DNA of 64,000 bases from Microbacterium sp. YJN-G (GTDB taxonomy: Bacteria > Actinomycetota > Actinomycetes > Actinomycetales > Microbacteriaceae): contig NZ_CP060402.1 of the NCBI RefSeq assembly GCF_015040615.1, positions 682,001 to 746,000 on the forward strand, given 5' to 3'. The position numbers were made by a program, and so were the translations under genes. Below, in pieces: positions 24,505 through 32,809 of the stretch (its first letter is position 1; each line of letters begins with the position of its first letter). The notes beneath the pieces were generated by a model. It saw only the letters and a program-made list of their open reading frames with translations. It did not search any database and had not been told where the DNA came from.

Positions 24505-26616
24505 ATCAGCAACCCGACACCCCCGCGCACTCGGCGCGAGGCCCGTCTCGCACGCCTCACCGCCGAGGATGCACTGCGCCCTGCAGACGCACCGTCCGAT
24601 GCTGCCCAAACGGCCCCCGTTGATCTCGTCGAGTTCGTCTCGGCCCGCGCTGTGGCGCCGCACGCAACGGTAACCGATAGTTCGCCGCGGATCGACGACC
24701 CGATGCTGCTGCTCCAGCAGGCCTACGAGCAGATGCATACTGAGCGATCGCTGTCGGCCGCTGAGGACGCTGAGTCCGACACGGGGGACGGAGACGGAGT
24801 GAACGACGCTACTTCAACTCGTAAGCGCCGACGCCGGCGGTGGCCCTGGATCGTGCTCTCCATCCTTGTAGTCCTGATTCTGCTCGCTGGCGTCGGGCTG
24901 GTGTTCCTTCTGCAGGCGATGCAGGTTCGAGACGACCTTCAAGACGCGAAGGCCAGAATCACCGAGGTCGTGCCCCTCGTCAAGGCCGGCCAGACGGATG
25001 CCGTCGCGGCGACTGCATCCGATGTGCTCGAACTCACCCAGAATGCCGATGAGATCGTCGACGGTCCACTATGGCAGATCGCCGCAGCTGTTCCTTTCGT
25101 CGGTCAGAACGTCGCCGCTGTCAGTGAGACGACCAAGGCCACACACGTACTTGTCCGCGACGCAATGCCGATCGCCCTGGAACTGTTGGCGACGCTTGAC
25201 GTCGAGAAGCTACGTGTCGAAGGTGGTGGCATCAACCTGCAGCCATTCCGTGACATCCAGCCGAAGCTCCCTCCTATCAAGGCGGCCTTCGGCGAGGCGA
25301 AGGCACATGTCGACACCATCGACCGCGATGCCATCCTGCCCTTCGTAGACGAGAACATCGGGCAGCTGATTGACATTATCGACCAGACCACGCCGCTCTT
25401 GACGACCGTCGAGAAGTACCTGCCCGATATCCTCTCGATCCTCGGTGATGGAGGTGAACGCACATACGCGTTGCTGTTCCAGAACAACGCGGAGAGCCGA
25501 GCGACGGGCGGCAACCCCGGAGCGGGTGCGATCATGACGATCACCGACGGCAAGGTGGAGATGCGCGAAGACCGTGAGGTGCTGCGCTACTACATGGCGG
25601 GTCAGAAGGGCTACTCTCCGCAGGAGATCGAAGCTGAAGAGAAGCAAAACCTCTTCGAACCCGACACTGGACGCTACTCGCAGAACTTCACGCGTCTACC
25701 GCATTTTCCCGATGCGGCAAGCATGTTCACTGGGCTTTGGACAGATAGGACGGATGGCCACCTCGATGGCGTCATCTCGCTCGATCCCGTGGTGCTGTCG
25801 TACATGCTGAGCGTCGCGGGCCCCGTGCAGATCGAGGGCGAGCGCGAAGCAGTCACTGCGGAGAACGCCGTGTCGCTACTCCTGTTCGATACCTACGAGC
25901 GCTTTGGCACCGATGGCCTCGCGTCAGACGAGTACTTCGCCAAGGTATCGTCCGCAGTCTTCAAGCACGTGATGGGTGGCGGCTGGGACCCCGTCGCCAT
26001 GCTCGAGCAGCTGCAGAAGAGCGCCGAGGAGCAGCGACTGTATCTCTGGTTCACGAACGAGAGTGAGCAGGCCATGTCGATCGACCTCGGCCTGGACGGC
26101 GCAGTCGACGCGACCAACGAGGACTCCACGCAGTTGGGCATCTATCTCAACGACGCGTCGTACTCCAAGCTCGAGTACTTCCTCAGCACGTCGATGGCGG
26201 TCACATGCTCGGCCGAGAACCGCACCGTCACCACCAGCATCACCTTGAACAACGCCGTGCCGAGTGCGGATCTCAACGGATACACGCTGAACTGGCGTGG
26301 CAACAAGCTTGGCGTTCCGCGGACCACCATGGTCTTCGACGTGCTCTCGATGGCGCTTCCAGGCGGTCAGTTCGTCGCGACCGAGCCGGCCAAGGGCGAC
26401 AAGAACGGCTGGGATCGCGAAGGCGTCTACAACGGCCGGGCGGCGAAGAGCCTCTTCATCACCGTGCCGATGGGGGAGTCGCGCACGGTGTCGTTCACAT
26501 CGACGGTGCCTGAGGACGCGACGCCGCCATTGTCGGTGCGGTACACGCCTACCGTGACGCAGACGCCTGTGACGATCGATGCGTCGTGCGGGGAGATGTT
26601 CCCGGCGGGCGAGTGA
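24505..26616 (+). CDS. DUF4012 membrane-anchored protein, probable AUC start
   Basis: About 703 residues. A cytoplasmic acidic/basic N-terminus (SNPTPPRTRREARLARLTAE) and KRRRRRWPW precede one transmembrane helix (IVLSILVVLILLAGVGLVFL), then a long extracellular DUF4012 domain with LLFQNNAESRATGGNPGAG and VVLSYMLSVAGPVQIEGE. DUF4012 proteins recur in actinobacterial exopolysaccharide loci, with no assigned activity. The start is odd. The only good ribosome-binding site (AAGGAG, 24494-24499) lies five bases before ATC at 24505, not before any ATG, GTG or TTG. The reading frame from ATC is clean and gives a family-like N-terminus. The next conventional start is GTG at 24652, which would remove 49 residues and has no ribosome-binding site. 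Confidence 0.8.
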   Translation: MSNPTPPRTRREARLARLTAEDALRPADAPSDAAQTAPVDLVEFVSARAVAPHATVTDSSPRIDDPMLLLQQAYEQMHTERSLSAAEDAESDTGDGDGVNDATSTRKRRRRRWPWIVLSILVVLILLAGVGLVFLLQAMQVRDDLQDAKARITEVVPLVKAGQTDAVAATASDVLELTQNADEIVDGPLWQIAAAVPFVGQNVAAVSETTKATHVLVRDAMPIALELLATLDVEKLRVEGGGINLQPFRDIQPKLPPIKAAFGEAKAHVDTIDRDAILPFVDENIGQLIDIIDQTTPLLTTVEKYLPDILSILGDGGERTYALLFQNNAESRATGGNPGAGAIMTITDGKVEMREDREVLRYYMAGQKGYSPQEIEAEEKQNLFEPDTGRYSQNFTRLPHFPDAASMFTGLWTDRTDGHLDGVISLDPVVLSYMLSVAGPVQIEGEREAVTAENAVSLLLFDTYERFGTDGLASDEYFAKVSSAVFKHVMGGGWDPVAMLEQLQKSAEEQRLYLWFTNESEQAMSIDLGLDGAVDATNEDSTQLGIYLNDASYSKLEYFLSTSMAVTCSAENRTVTTSITLNNAVPSADLNGYTLNWRGNKLGVPRTTMVFDVLSMALPGGQFVATEPAKGDKNGWDREGVYNGRAAKSLFITVPMGESRTVSFTSTVPEDATPPLSVRYTPTVTQTPVTIDASCGEMFPAGE

Positions 26617-26631
26617 GGTTGTAGGGCGGGG

Positions 26632-26797
26632 CGGCCCCTCGACAGGCTCAGGGACCCAGCGGGTTGTGGACGCTGGGGCCCTTCGATCCCCACGCCCACT
26701 CCACCCATCGCTTCGCGCTGCGCGGAGCCTCGAGGGCGCGTGGGCCCGGCTCAGGACCCGAGCGGCTCCGGCCCTTCGACGGGCTCAGGGACCCAGA
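26632..26797. repeat. Intergenic copies of the CCCTTCGACAGGCTCAGGGACC repeat
   Basis: The 200 bases between the two converging DUF4012 genes hold at least two copies of a short element built on CTTCGACAGGCTCAGGGACC (26632-26662 and 26771-26797, the second reading GACGGGCTC), with a degenerate partial copy between them. The same element recurs at 28673-28778. Each copy has CCCT and AGGG arms that could form a short hairpin. The element sits only between genes here. Confidence 0.75.
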
Positions 26798-26816
26798 GGG
26801 AGGGGTCAGGGACCAG

Positions 26817-28643
26817 TCAGTCGCAGGTGAGGGTGACGGAGGTCGGGCGCACCATAGGTGTGTGGCGCACCTCGACCGGGCCGTACTCGCCCGCGGCTCC
26901 GGTGAACGTCGCGACGACCACGTGGGTCTTGCCGGGACGGTTCTGAATCGGCACCTTCACGGCCGGGCGGCCCAGATGCGGCATCCCCTTGGCGCCTGAC
27001 GGTGCACCGTCGACCGTCACACCGCTGAATGTCGCACCGACCGGACCGTACAGCACCAGATCCGTGCCGACGGTGCCCTTCGGGAAGAAGCGCGCCGGAG
27101 ACACGTAGTGGGCGAGCCCGTCGGCCTGATCCGGCGCGAGGGTGTTCGTCAGCGTGGCTGTTGTGGTGAACACCGGTGACTCGGGCGCGGAGCACTGTGT
27201 CGACTGCGCGGCGATGTCGAGCTGCATGTAGTAGTCGAGCTTGCCTTCGGTGACATCGTTCACGTACACGCCGAGCATCGTCGACTCGGTGTTGTCGACC
27301 GGCAGCCGACCCGACAGCCGGCTCGTGGCGAGCAGCGCCGCCTCGGCCTCGTCCGACGGCGCATACAGCAGCCGCCCTTCGCCGACCGCCTTGGTCAGGC
27401 TGTCCAGCAGCGCGCGCGGCTGCACATCACCGGACGTGAGCGCATCGAACACTGACGCCGCGGCAGCGGCGAAGAACGCATCCTGCCGCTCAGGATCGGG
27501 CAGCAGCGAGTACACCTGGCTCAGCAGCAGCAGCACCACATTCTCGGCGTTGATCACGACGGGTTGGCCGCGGATCAGCAGTGGCTGTCCGTCGACCTGG
27601 ACCTGTGTCGGACCGGTCGCCGCAAGAAGGTAGCTCAGCGCCACCGGGTCGAACGAGACCACGGCATCCACCGGCGTGCCGAACGATTCCGCCCAGAACG
27701 CCTTCACGATCGCGGCGGTCTCGGTGAAGTCGGGCGTCAGCGTCGTGTCCTGGATGTACCGGCCGATCTTCGTGCCATACAGCGCCGCCGTCTCGGCGGA
27801 CAGCGGGATGACCGGTTGCGCTCGGCCGTTCTTGAAGTCCGTGCTCGACGCCTGCTGCCCGATGCTGATCCGGCCCTGATCGACATCGATCATCACGAGC
27901 GCGGCCGGGTTGCCACCCGTGCCCCGCGACTCGGCGTTGTTCTGGAACATCATCAGGTAGTGCCGGGGAGCCTCGGCGCCCAGCGCCTTGGGCAGCACCC
28001 CGAGGATCTCGGATGCCGGAGCCAGCATCGGCTGCAGCTCGTCGATCGCGCCGGTGAGCTGACCCAGCGCGCTGTCGACCTGGTCGATCAGCTCGTCGCG
28101 GTCGATCGACTCCAGATCCTCGGATGCGGTGTTCAGCGCCTTCGTGGCACGGTCGACGACGTCCTGCATGGCGGCGATGCCGGCCAGATCGATCGCGCCG
28201 TCGCGGGGCTTGAGCGCATCCAGCGACAGGCTGGTCGCGGGGACGAGTGCGTCGCGGACGAGATCGTCGGTCACCGCGGCCGCCGTGCGCACGGCGTACA
28301 GGTTGGGTCCGGCGACGGGAACCCACTCCAGGCTCTTCCACACGTCGTCGTCGGTCTGCTCGCGGGCATCGGCCGTGAGCCGGGCGAGCTGCGCCGCCGT
28401 GGCCTTCGCCGCATCGCCGTTGCCCGCGAGTACCTGGTCGGCTGCTGTGGAGGCGAGCGGCATCGCCTGCTCGAGCGAGCTCTTCGCCGCCATCGCCCGG
28501 TCGTACACGTGCTTGCCCAGCAGCGCAGCGACCCCGGCAGCGATCAGCAGCAGAACGAGGATGCCGATGGGAACCCACAGCCGGAAACGGCGTCGAAGCG
28601 GACGACGAGCGCGCTCGACGTGACCTTCCCCTCTGGTCGTCAT
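26817..28643 (-). CDS. DUF4012 membrane-anchored protein, second copy
   Basis: A 608-residue paralogue of the protein at 24505-26616. A basic N-terminus (RARRPLRRRFRLW) precedes one helix (VPIGILVLLLIAAGVAALLG) and a large extracellular part with VPVAGPNLYAVRTAAAVTDD, LMMFQNNAESRGTGGNPAAL and VVSFDPVALSYLLAATGP. The conserved QNNAESR.TGGNP block is shared by both copies. Function of the family is unknown. Occurrence in surface-polysaccharide regions points to envelope glycan handling. The two genes converge with 200 bases of repeats between them. The start ATG at 28643 has GAAGG upstream. Its codon use is the usual GC-rich type, unlike the more mixed use in its partner, so the two copies may have different histories. 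Confidence 0.85.
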   Translation of the reverse strand: MTTRGEGHVERARRPLRRRFRLWVPIGILVLLLIAAGVAALLGKHVYDRAMAAKSSLEQAMPLASTAADQVLAGNGDAAKATAAQLARLTADAREQTDDDVWKSLEWVPVAGPNLYAVRTAAAVTDDLVRDALVPATSLSLDALKPRDGAIDLAGIAAMQDVVDRATKALNTASEDLESIDRDELIDQVDSALGQLTGAIDELQPMLAPASEILGVLPKALGAEAPRHYLMMFQNNAESRGTGGNPAALVMIDVDQGRISIGQQASSTDFKNGRAQPVIPLSAETAALYGTKIGRYIQDTTLTPDFTETAAIVKAFWAESFGTPVDAVVSFDPVALSYLLAATGPTQVQVDGQPLLIRGQPVVINAENVVLLLLSQVYSLLPDPERQDAFFAAAAASVFDALTSGDVQPRALLDSLTKAVGEGRLLYAPSDEAEAALLATSRLSGRLPVDNTESTMLGVYVNDVTEGKLDYYMQLDIAAQSTQCSAPESPVFTTTATLTNTLAPDQADGLAHYVSPARFFPKGTVGTDLVLYGPVGATFSGVTVDGAPSGAKGMPHLGRPAVKVPIQNRPGKTHVVVATFTGAAGEYGPVEVRHTPMVRPTSVTLTCD

Positions 28644-28672
28644 CTGTTCATCGTATGAGGCGGCGGGTGTCT

Positions 28673-28778
28673 GGGCCCTTCGACAGGCTCAGGGACCGAG
28701 CAGTTGAGTGGGGCTGGGGCCCTTCGAGAGCCTCAGGGACCCAGCGGGGCGGGGCCCTTCGACAGACTCAGGGACCCA
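28673..28778. repeat. Three more copies of the CTTCGACAGGCTCAGGGACC repeat
   Basis: The 302 bases between the divergent DUF4012 and glycosyltransferase genes contain copies at 28673-28700, 28717-28746 (variant GAGAGCCTC) and 28751-28778 (variant GACAGACTC), followed by partial copies up to about 28825. They are head to tail in the same direction. No gene is visible in this gap. The control region for both flanking genes must overlap these repeats. Confidence 0.75.
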
Positions 28779-28945
28779 ACAAGGCGGCAGGGTCAGGGAT
28801 CCAGCACCCTCAGGGGGCCAGCGGGGGACGGATCTTGCGGAGATCTTGCGGTTGCGTCGCGGCGGCCTCGCGGTTACGCGGATGTCCATGGCGCAGGATC
28901 GAGCGTGCCGGGGCGGATCCGAACGCCCCGCAAGAAGGACTGGTC

Positions 28946-30373
28946 ATGTCGTCTCCGTACCCGGGATCGAACCGCGCCGCCGAGGCCGGGCCCCTCGATG
29001 CCGCCGACATGCTCGACTGCTTCCCCGGCCCCTGCCTGACGATCGGCTGCGTCGTCGCGGCGAGCAACGACGAAGCCACCATCGCCGCGGTGATCAGCGC
29101 GCTGCTCTCGCAGACGCGGGTGCCCGATGTCATCCACGTGGTCGTCACCGGATCGTCCGACCGCACCGTGCCCACGGCATCCGCCTTCGCCGGCCCGCAC
29201 GAGACCGTCACCGACCTCGGTGAGCAGTTCACCGAGGTCTTCGTGCACGACATCGGCCTCACGCCCGACGGGCGGGCAGGCGCCCTGAACTACGGCTTCG
29301 CCCTCGTCGAGGGCTACGACTACCTGCTCAGCGTCGACGGCGACACCGTCGCCGACCCGCACGCCCTCGAGCACCTCGTCACCGAGGCCCGCGCCGACTC
29401 GCGCATCGGCGGCATCTCGGCGATCCACACGATCACCCCGGCCCGGCGCACCGGGCAGCTGCGGCGGATGCTGCACACCGGCCAGCGCGCGCAGCTCGCC
29501 GACCGCACCCTGGGCAGCCTGCTGCGCGGCCGTGACGCGCCGGTGCTCGGCGGCGAGTTCTCACTGTTCGCCACCTCGGCGCTGCGCACGGTGATGGAGG
29601 CGACGCACCAGAGCACGCCGTGGCTGCGCGACGGCGACCTCGAAGACGCGCGGCTCACCCTGCAGCTGAAGACCGCCGGCTACTTCACCCGGATCAGCGC
29701 GCTCGCCCGCGCCGGCGTTCCCGCCCCGGCGACGCTGCGCGAGTACGACGCGCAGCAGGTCGCCGCGGCGTCCGGAGCCATCGAGCTGATGTGGCCAGGG
29801 CAGCGCGGCGACATCACCGGGCAGCCGCGGCATCCGAATCTGCGGCAGCGCTGGTCCGAGAACCTCGGCCTGCTCGCCGACCTCACCCTGCGCATCGGAT
29901 TCGTGACGCTGGCGGTCGCCTCGCTGTCGGTCGGCGCGCTGCGCCTCTCACCGCTCTGGCTGATCCCGGTGGCGGTCGCGGTGCTGCTGAATCTGCGGAT
30001 CGCGCTGTCGCTCGGCGACCGCCGGCCCGCCGACGTGCTGTTCGCGGCGCTGGTGTTCCCCGCCGAGCTCTTCCTGTGGGTGCGGCTGGGGCACTTCCTG
30101 CGGTCGTGGTCGCGGTTCTCGACCCGCGACCGCACCGACGGCTGGGTGCAGCGCACCGAGACCGGCGGACGCCGCGACAGCCGCTACTGGATGCCGTGGG
30201 TCGCGGTGACCGCCCTGATCGCCGTGCTCGTCGGCCTCTGGCTGCTGCTGCCGCCGGTCGTCCGCACCGGGGTGCTGGCCGTGGGGTGGCCGGCACTCGG
30301 CATCCTCGCCGCGGTGCGCACCGCCTTCATGATCTTCAAGCTGCTTCGACGGCATCGGGGGTATGCCGTATGA
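28946..30373 (+). CDS. Membrane GT2-family glycosyltransferase
   Basis: A 475-residue membrane glycosyltransferase. The N-terminal GT-A domain carries LTIGCVVAASNDEATIAAVI, LNYGFALVEGYDYLLSVDGD (metal-binding DGD near residue 130), VLGGEFSLFATSALR and the acceptor-side WLRDGDLEDARLTLQLKTAGY. Three to four C-terminal helices follow (FVTLAVASLSVGALRLSPLW, VAVLLNLRIALSL, WVAVTALIAVLVGLWLLLPP). This layout resembles processive or polyprenyl-linked GT2 enzymes such as N-acetylglucosaminyltransferases. ATG 28946 was preferred because AAGAAGGA precedes it and the upstream part of the frame is made of intergenic repeats. It stands alone between repeats and the two-component system. Confidence 0.85.
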   Translation: MSSPYPGSNRAAEAGPLDAADMLDCFPGPCLTIGCVVAASNDEATIAAVISALLSQTRVPDVIHVVVTGSSDRTVPTASAFAGPHETVTDLGEQFTEVFVHDIGLTPDGRAGALNYGFALVEGYDYLLSVDGDTVADPHALEHLVTEARADSRIGGISAIHTITPARRTGQLRRMLHTGQRAQLADRTLGSLLRGRDAPVLGGEFSLFATSALRTVMEATHQSTPWLRDGDLEDARLTLQLKTAGYFTRISALARAGVPAPATLREYDAQQVAAASGAIELMWPGQRGDITGQPRHPNLRQRWSENLGLLADLTLRIGFVTLAVASLSVGALRLSPLWLIPVAVAVLLNLRIALSLGDRRPADVLFAALVFPAELFLWVRLGHFLRSWSRFSTRDRTDGWVQRTETGGRRDSRYWMPWVAVTALIAVLVGLWLLLPPVVRTGVLAVGWPALGILAAVRTAFMIFKLLRRHRGYAV

Positions 30374-30589
30374 CAGTGGCTTGAAACTGGGGAGGACTGG
30401 GGTCGCCGGGGAGGGGATGAACTCGGCGGAATCCGGGACGCGAGGGGCGGCCCGGGCAGACTCTGGGGCGACAGCCGCCAAGGGGACGGCTGACTGAATA
30501 GGGGATGGGGAGAGAGGCGTCTCGCCCCGCTCGCAGGCCACGGGGAGGGCAGGTGAGCGGGACGGGGCGCCTCGGCCCGTTCCGGGCCG

Positions 30590-30722
30590 GTGCGGTTCGG
30601 GCCGGATGCCGTCGGTCGGCCGTCGGGCGGATGTTGTTCCGGGCGGATGCTGTTCTGGGCCGATGCCGTTCCGGGCGGATGCCGTTCCCGGGCGGACGCG
30701 CTCAGGCGGACGCGATCAGGCG
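30590..30722. repeat. Degenerate 16-bp tandem repeat in the gap before the response regulator gene
   Basis: The 342-base gap 30374-30715 contains no supported gene. Its right half is an imperfect tandem repeat with a 16-base period, GGGCGGATGCCGTTCC and variants, four clear units from 30625, then shortened 14-17 base units that run into the 3' end of the response regulator gene. The left half is a G-rich stretch with scattered GGGGA but no hairpin I could support. Confidence 0.65.
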
Positions 30723-31561
30723 GATGCCTCGGAGGTGAGGCGGTAGCCCACTCCGCGCACCGTCTCGATGTACCGCGGCTGCGCCGGGTTGTCGCCGAGC
30801 TTGCGTCGCAGGTTGGTCATGTGCGCCTCGATCGCCCGCTTGTCGGCATCGCCGACGTAGTAGCTCGTGACATACGACTCACCGCGCAGCGCGAGGGCCA
30901 GATCGGTCTTGCTGCGCACCCGGCGCTTGGTCTCCATCAGCGCGCACAGCAGGTCGAACTCGGTGCGGGTCAGTTCGACCTCGCGTCCCTCGACGATCAC
31001 GATGCGGGTGTCGGGGTTGAGCTGCAGGTCGCGGTGCCGGATCCACGGTCCGTCCGCCGGGTGGCCGGCGGCGGCGCCGACGGCATCCGTTCCGTGCCCG
31101 GCCGGCACCACGTCGACCACGCGCGCGGCGCCTTCGGCCATCGCGCCGAGCAGCGACGGGCCGACCGGCGCGGCGCCGATGCGCGGGCGGCGCAGCAGCG
31201 CCTCGATCCGCGCCCGCAGCTCGCGCGGACGGAACGGCTTGTTCAGGTACTCGTCGGCGCCCGCCGAGAGTCCGAGCACGACGTCGGCCTCCTCATCGTG
31301 CGCGGTGAGCATGACGATGTACGTGTCGCTCTGGGCCCGGATGCGGCGGGCCGCCTCGAAGCCGTCGATGCCGGGCATCGTGACATCGAGCGTCGTGATC
31401 AGCGGCTGGTGGTCGAGTACCGCCTGCACCCCGTCGAGCCCGTTGTCGACCGAGACCGTCGAGAACCCCGCCGACTCGAGCACGCCCGCCAGCAGGTGGC
31501 GCACGTCGGGATCGTCTTCGACGATCACCGCGGTCTTGGGGGCAGCGGACTCTTCGGACAT
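30716..31561 (-). CDS. OmpR-family response regulator
   Basis: A 281-residue two-domain regulator. The receiver domain has the acidic pair EDD (residues 15-17), the phosphoacceptor D59 in TTLDVTMPGIDGF, the Thr in MLTAHDE and the Lys in NKPFRPREL. A linker of about 50 residues follows, then a winged-helix DNA-binding domain with VELTRTEFDLLCALMETKRR, and the recognition region EAHMTNLRRKLGDN, VRGVGYRL. The start at 31561 gives the normal receiver N-terminus, and an in-frame ATG 25 codons upstream lacks support. The kinase operon ends 123 bases upstream on the same strand. The two probably form a two-component pair. The long linker is unusual, and the target genes are not evident. Confidence 0.92.
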   Translation of the reverse strand: MSEESAAPKTAVIVEDDPDVRHLLAGVLESAGFSTVSVDNGLDGVQAVLDHQPLITTLDVTMPGIDGFEAARRIRAQSDTYIVMLTAHDEEADVVLGLSAGADEYLNKPFRPRELRARIEALLRRPRIGAAPVGPSLLGAMAEGAARVVDVVPAGHGTDAVGAAAGHPADGPWIRHRDLQLNPDTRIVIVEGREVELTRTEFDLLCALMETKRRVRSKTDLALALRGESYVTSYYVGDADKRAIEAHMTNLRRKLGDNPAQPRYIETVRGVGYRLTSEASA

Positions 31562-31684
31562 CACAGGCGATCCTTCATCGGGGCGGTGCGGATGCGACAA
31601 CATCGTCATGCTACAGGCGCGATGACGCCGATCCACGCGCGTAACCGCTCGCGCACGGTGGGCCGGATGACGGCATCCGGGTCG

Positions 31685-32809
31685 TCACTCGCCGGAGCCG
31701 CGGATGCGCTCCCACCGGTCGCCGCCCTTGGCGGATGCCGTCAGCGCGGCCTGGGCGGCCGAGTTCACGAGTTCGTCGAAGCCGTAGCCCGCCACCGACA
31801 CCGGCGCCCAGCCGATGCTCGCCGACAGGCGCAGCTGCATCGGCTGCGCCCCGAGCGGGGCCGAGACCCGCTCGAGCAGCTCGGTCACCAGGTCGCGCAC
31901 GCCGCCCTGCGGACGCGGCACGAGCACGAGGAAGCGTGAGGCGTTCATCCGCTCGATATCGGCATCAGCGGGGAAGACGCTGTCGATGTCGCGGGCAAAT
32001 TTCTCTGACACGGCGTTGAAGGCCGAGGCGCTCGTGGCCAGGCGGATCTCATCCGGGTCGTCGAGCCGGATGTCGAGCAGCGCCCACCACTGGTCCTCCG
32101 CAGCCTGGGCGCGGTTCAGGCGGTTGCGCACGATGCGCTCGAAGTCGCGGTGCGGTGAGGGGTTCACCCCCGAGCGCGTGGTCAGCAGCAGCAGGGTGAT
32201 CAGCGCGCAAGTGATGTAGACGTTCACGCCGATCAGGTTCAGCGTGCGGATGAACTGCAGGCTGTCGGCCGGCTGGATCTCACCGGACGCCTGGAACGCG
32301 GCGTTGATGATCGTGATCGCCGAGAAGACGACATAGGCGGCCGAGACGCCGATCAGCGGCAGAGCCTCGTCACGCAGCTGCGGCCCGAGCTTCATGAGGT
32401 CGAGGAAGATCAGCACGGCGAACACCGCGAGCGACGCGAACGCGATGCGGAACGAGATCGGGTAGATCCCCAGCGCAACGGCCGTGAGCAGGAATGCGGG
32501 CAGGATCACGACGACTGCGACCGACAGCGCCACGTACTGGCGGCGCAGCCCGCGGTAGGCGCGCAGACCCGACCAGATCAGTGGCATCGGCGCGATGGTC
32601 AGTGCCGAGCCGAGCGCGCGCAGCTGCTGCGGGAAGGGGGTGAACCCCTGGGCCAGCCACACGTACGACCCGACCATCGCCACCGCAAACGCGGCCGACC
32701 ACAGTGCGGTCGCGCGGGACGGGCGGGGCAGGAATCCCAGGCCGATGAAGATGATCGTCGCGAGGGTGGAGAGCGCGATCAGCGGCATCGCGAGAGTCGA
32801 CGTGATCAT
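31685..32809 (-). CDS. Membrane protein with degenerate GGDEF-like domain
   Basis: A 374-residue protein. About seven transmembrane helices fill residues 1-205 (from LAMPLIALSTLATIIFIGLGF to VYITCALITLLLLTT). The C-terminal domain has the outline of a diguanylate cyclase: the final SASIGWAPVSVAGYGFDELV and ALTASAKGGDRWERI match the SIG...DAAL..AK..GRDR end of GGDEF domains. At the place of the catalytic GGDEF hairpin, however, the sequence reads NASRFLVLVP instead of GGDEFAVLLP, so cyclase activity is very unlikely. It overlaps the kinase stop by four bases (ATGA), so the products are coupled. I infer a sensory or scaffold role for the kinase. Confidence 0.75.
   Translation of the reverse strand: MITSTLAMPLIALSTLATIIFIGLGFLPRPSRATALWSAAFAVAMVGSYVWLAQGFTPFPQQLRALGSALTIAPMPLIWSGLRAYRGLRRQYVALSVAVVVILPAFLLTAVALGIYPISFRIAFASLAVFAVLIFLDLMKLGPQLRDEALPLIGVSAAYVVFSAITIINAAFQASGEIQPADSLQFIRTLNLIGVNVYITCALITLLLLTTRSGVNPSPHRDFERIVRNRLNRAQAAEDQWWALLDIRLDDPDEIRLATSASAFNAVSEKFARDIDSVFPADADIERMNASRFLVLVPRPQGGVRDLVTELLERVSAPLGAQPMQLRLSASIGWAPVSVAGYGFDELVNSAAQAALTASAKGGDRWERIRGSGE

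Noticed and set aside
30505..30738. 77-codon frame before the response regulator gene
   Set aside because: Made of the 16-bp tandem repeat read in one frame, with no conserved features.
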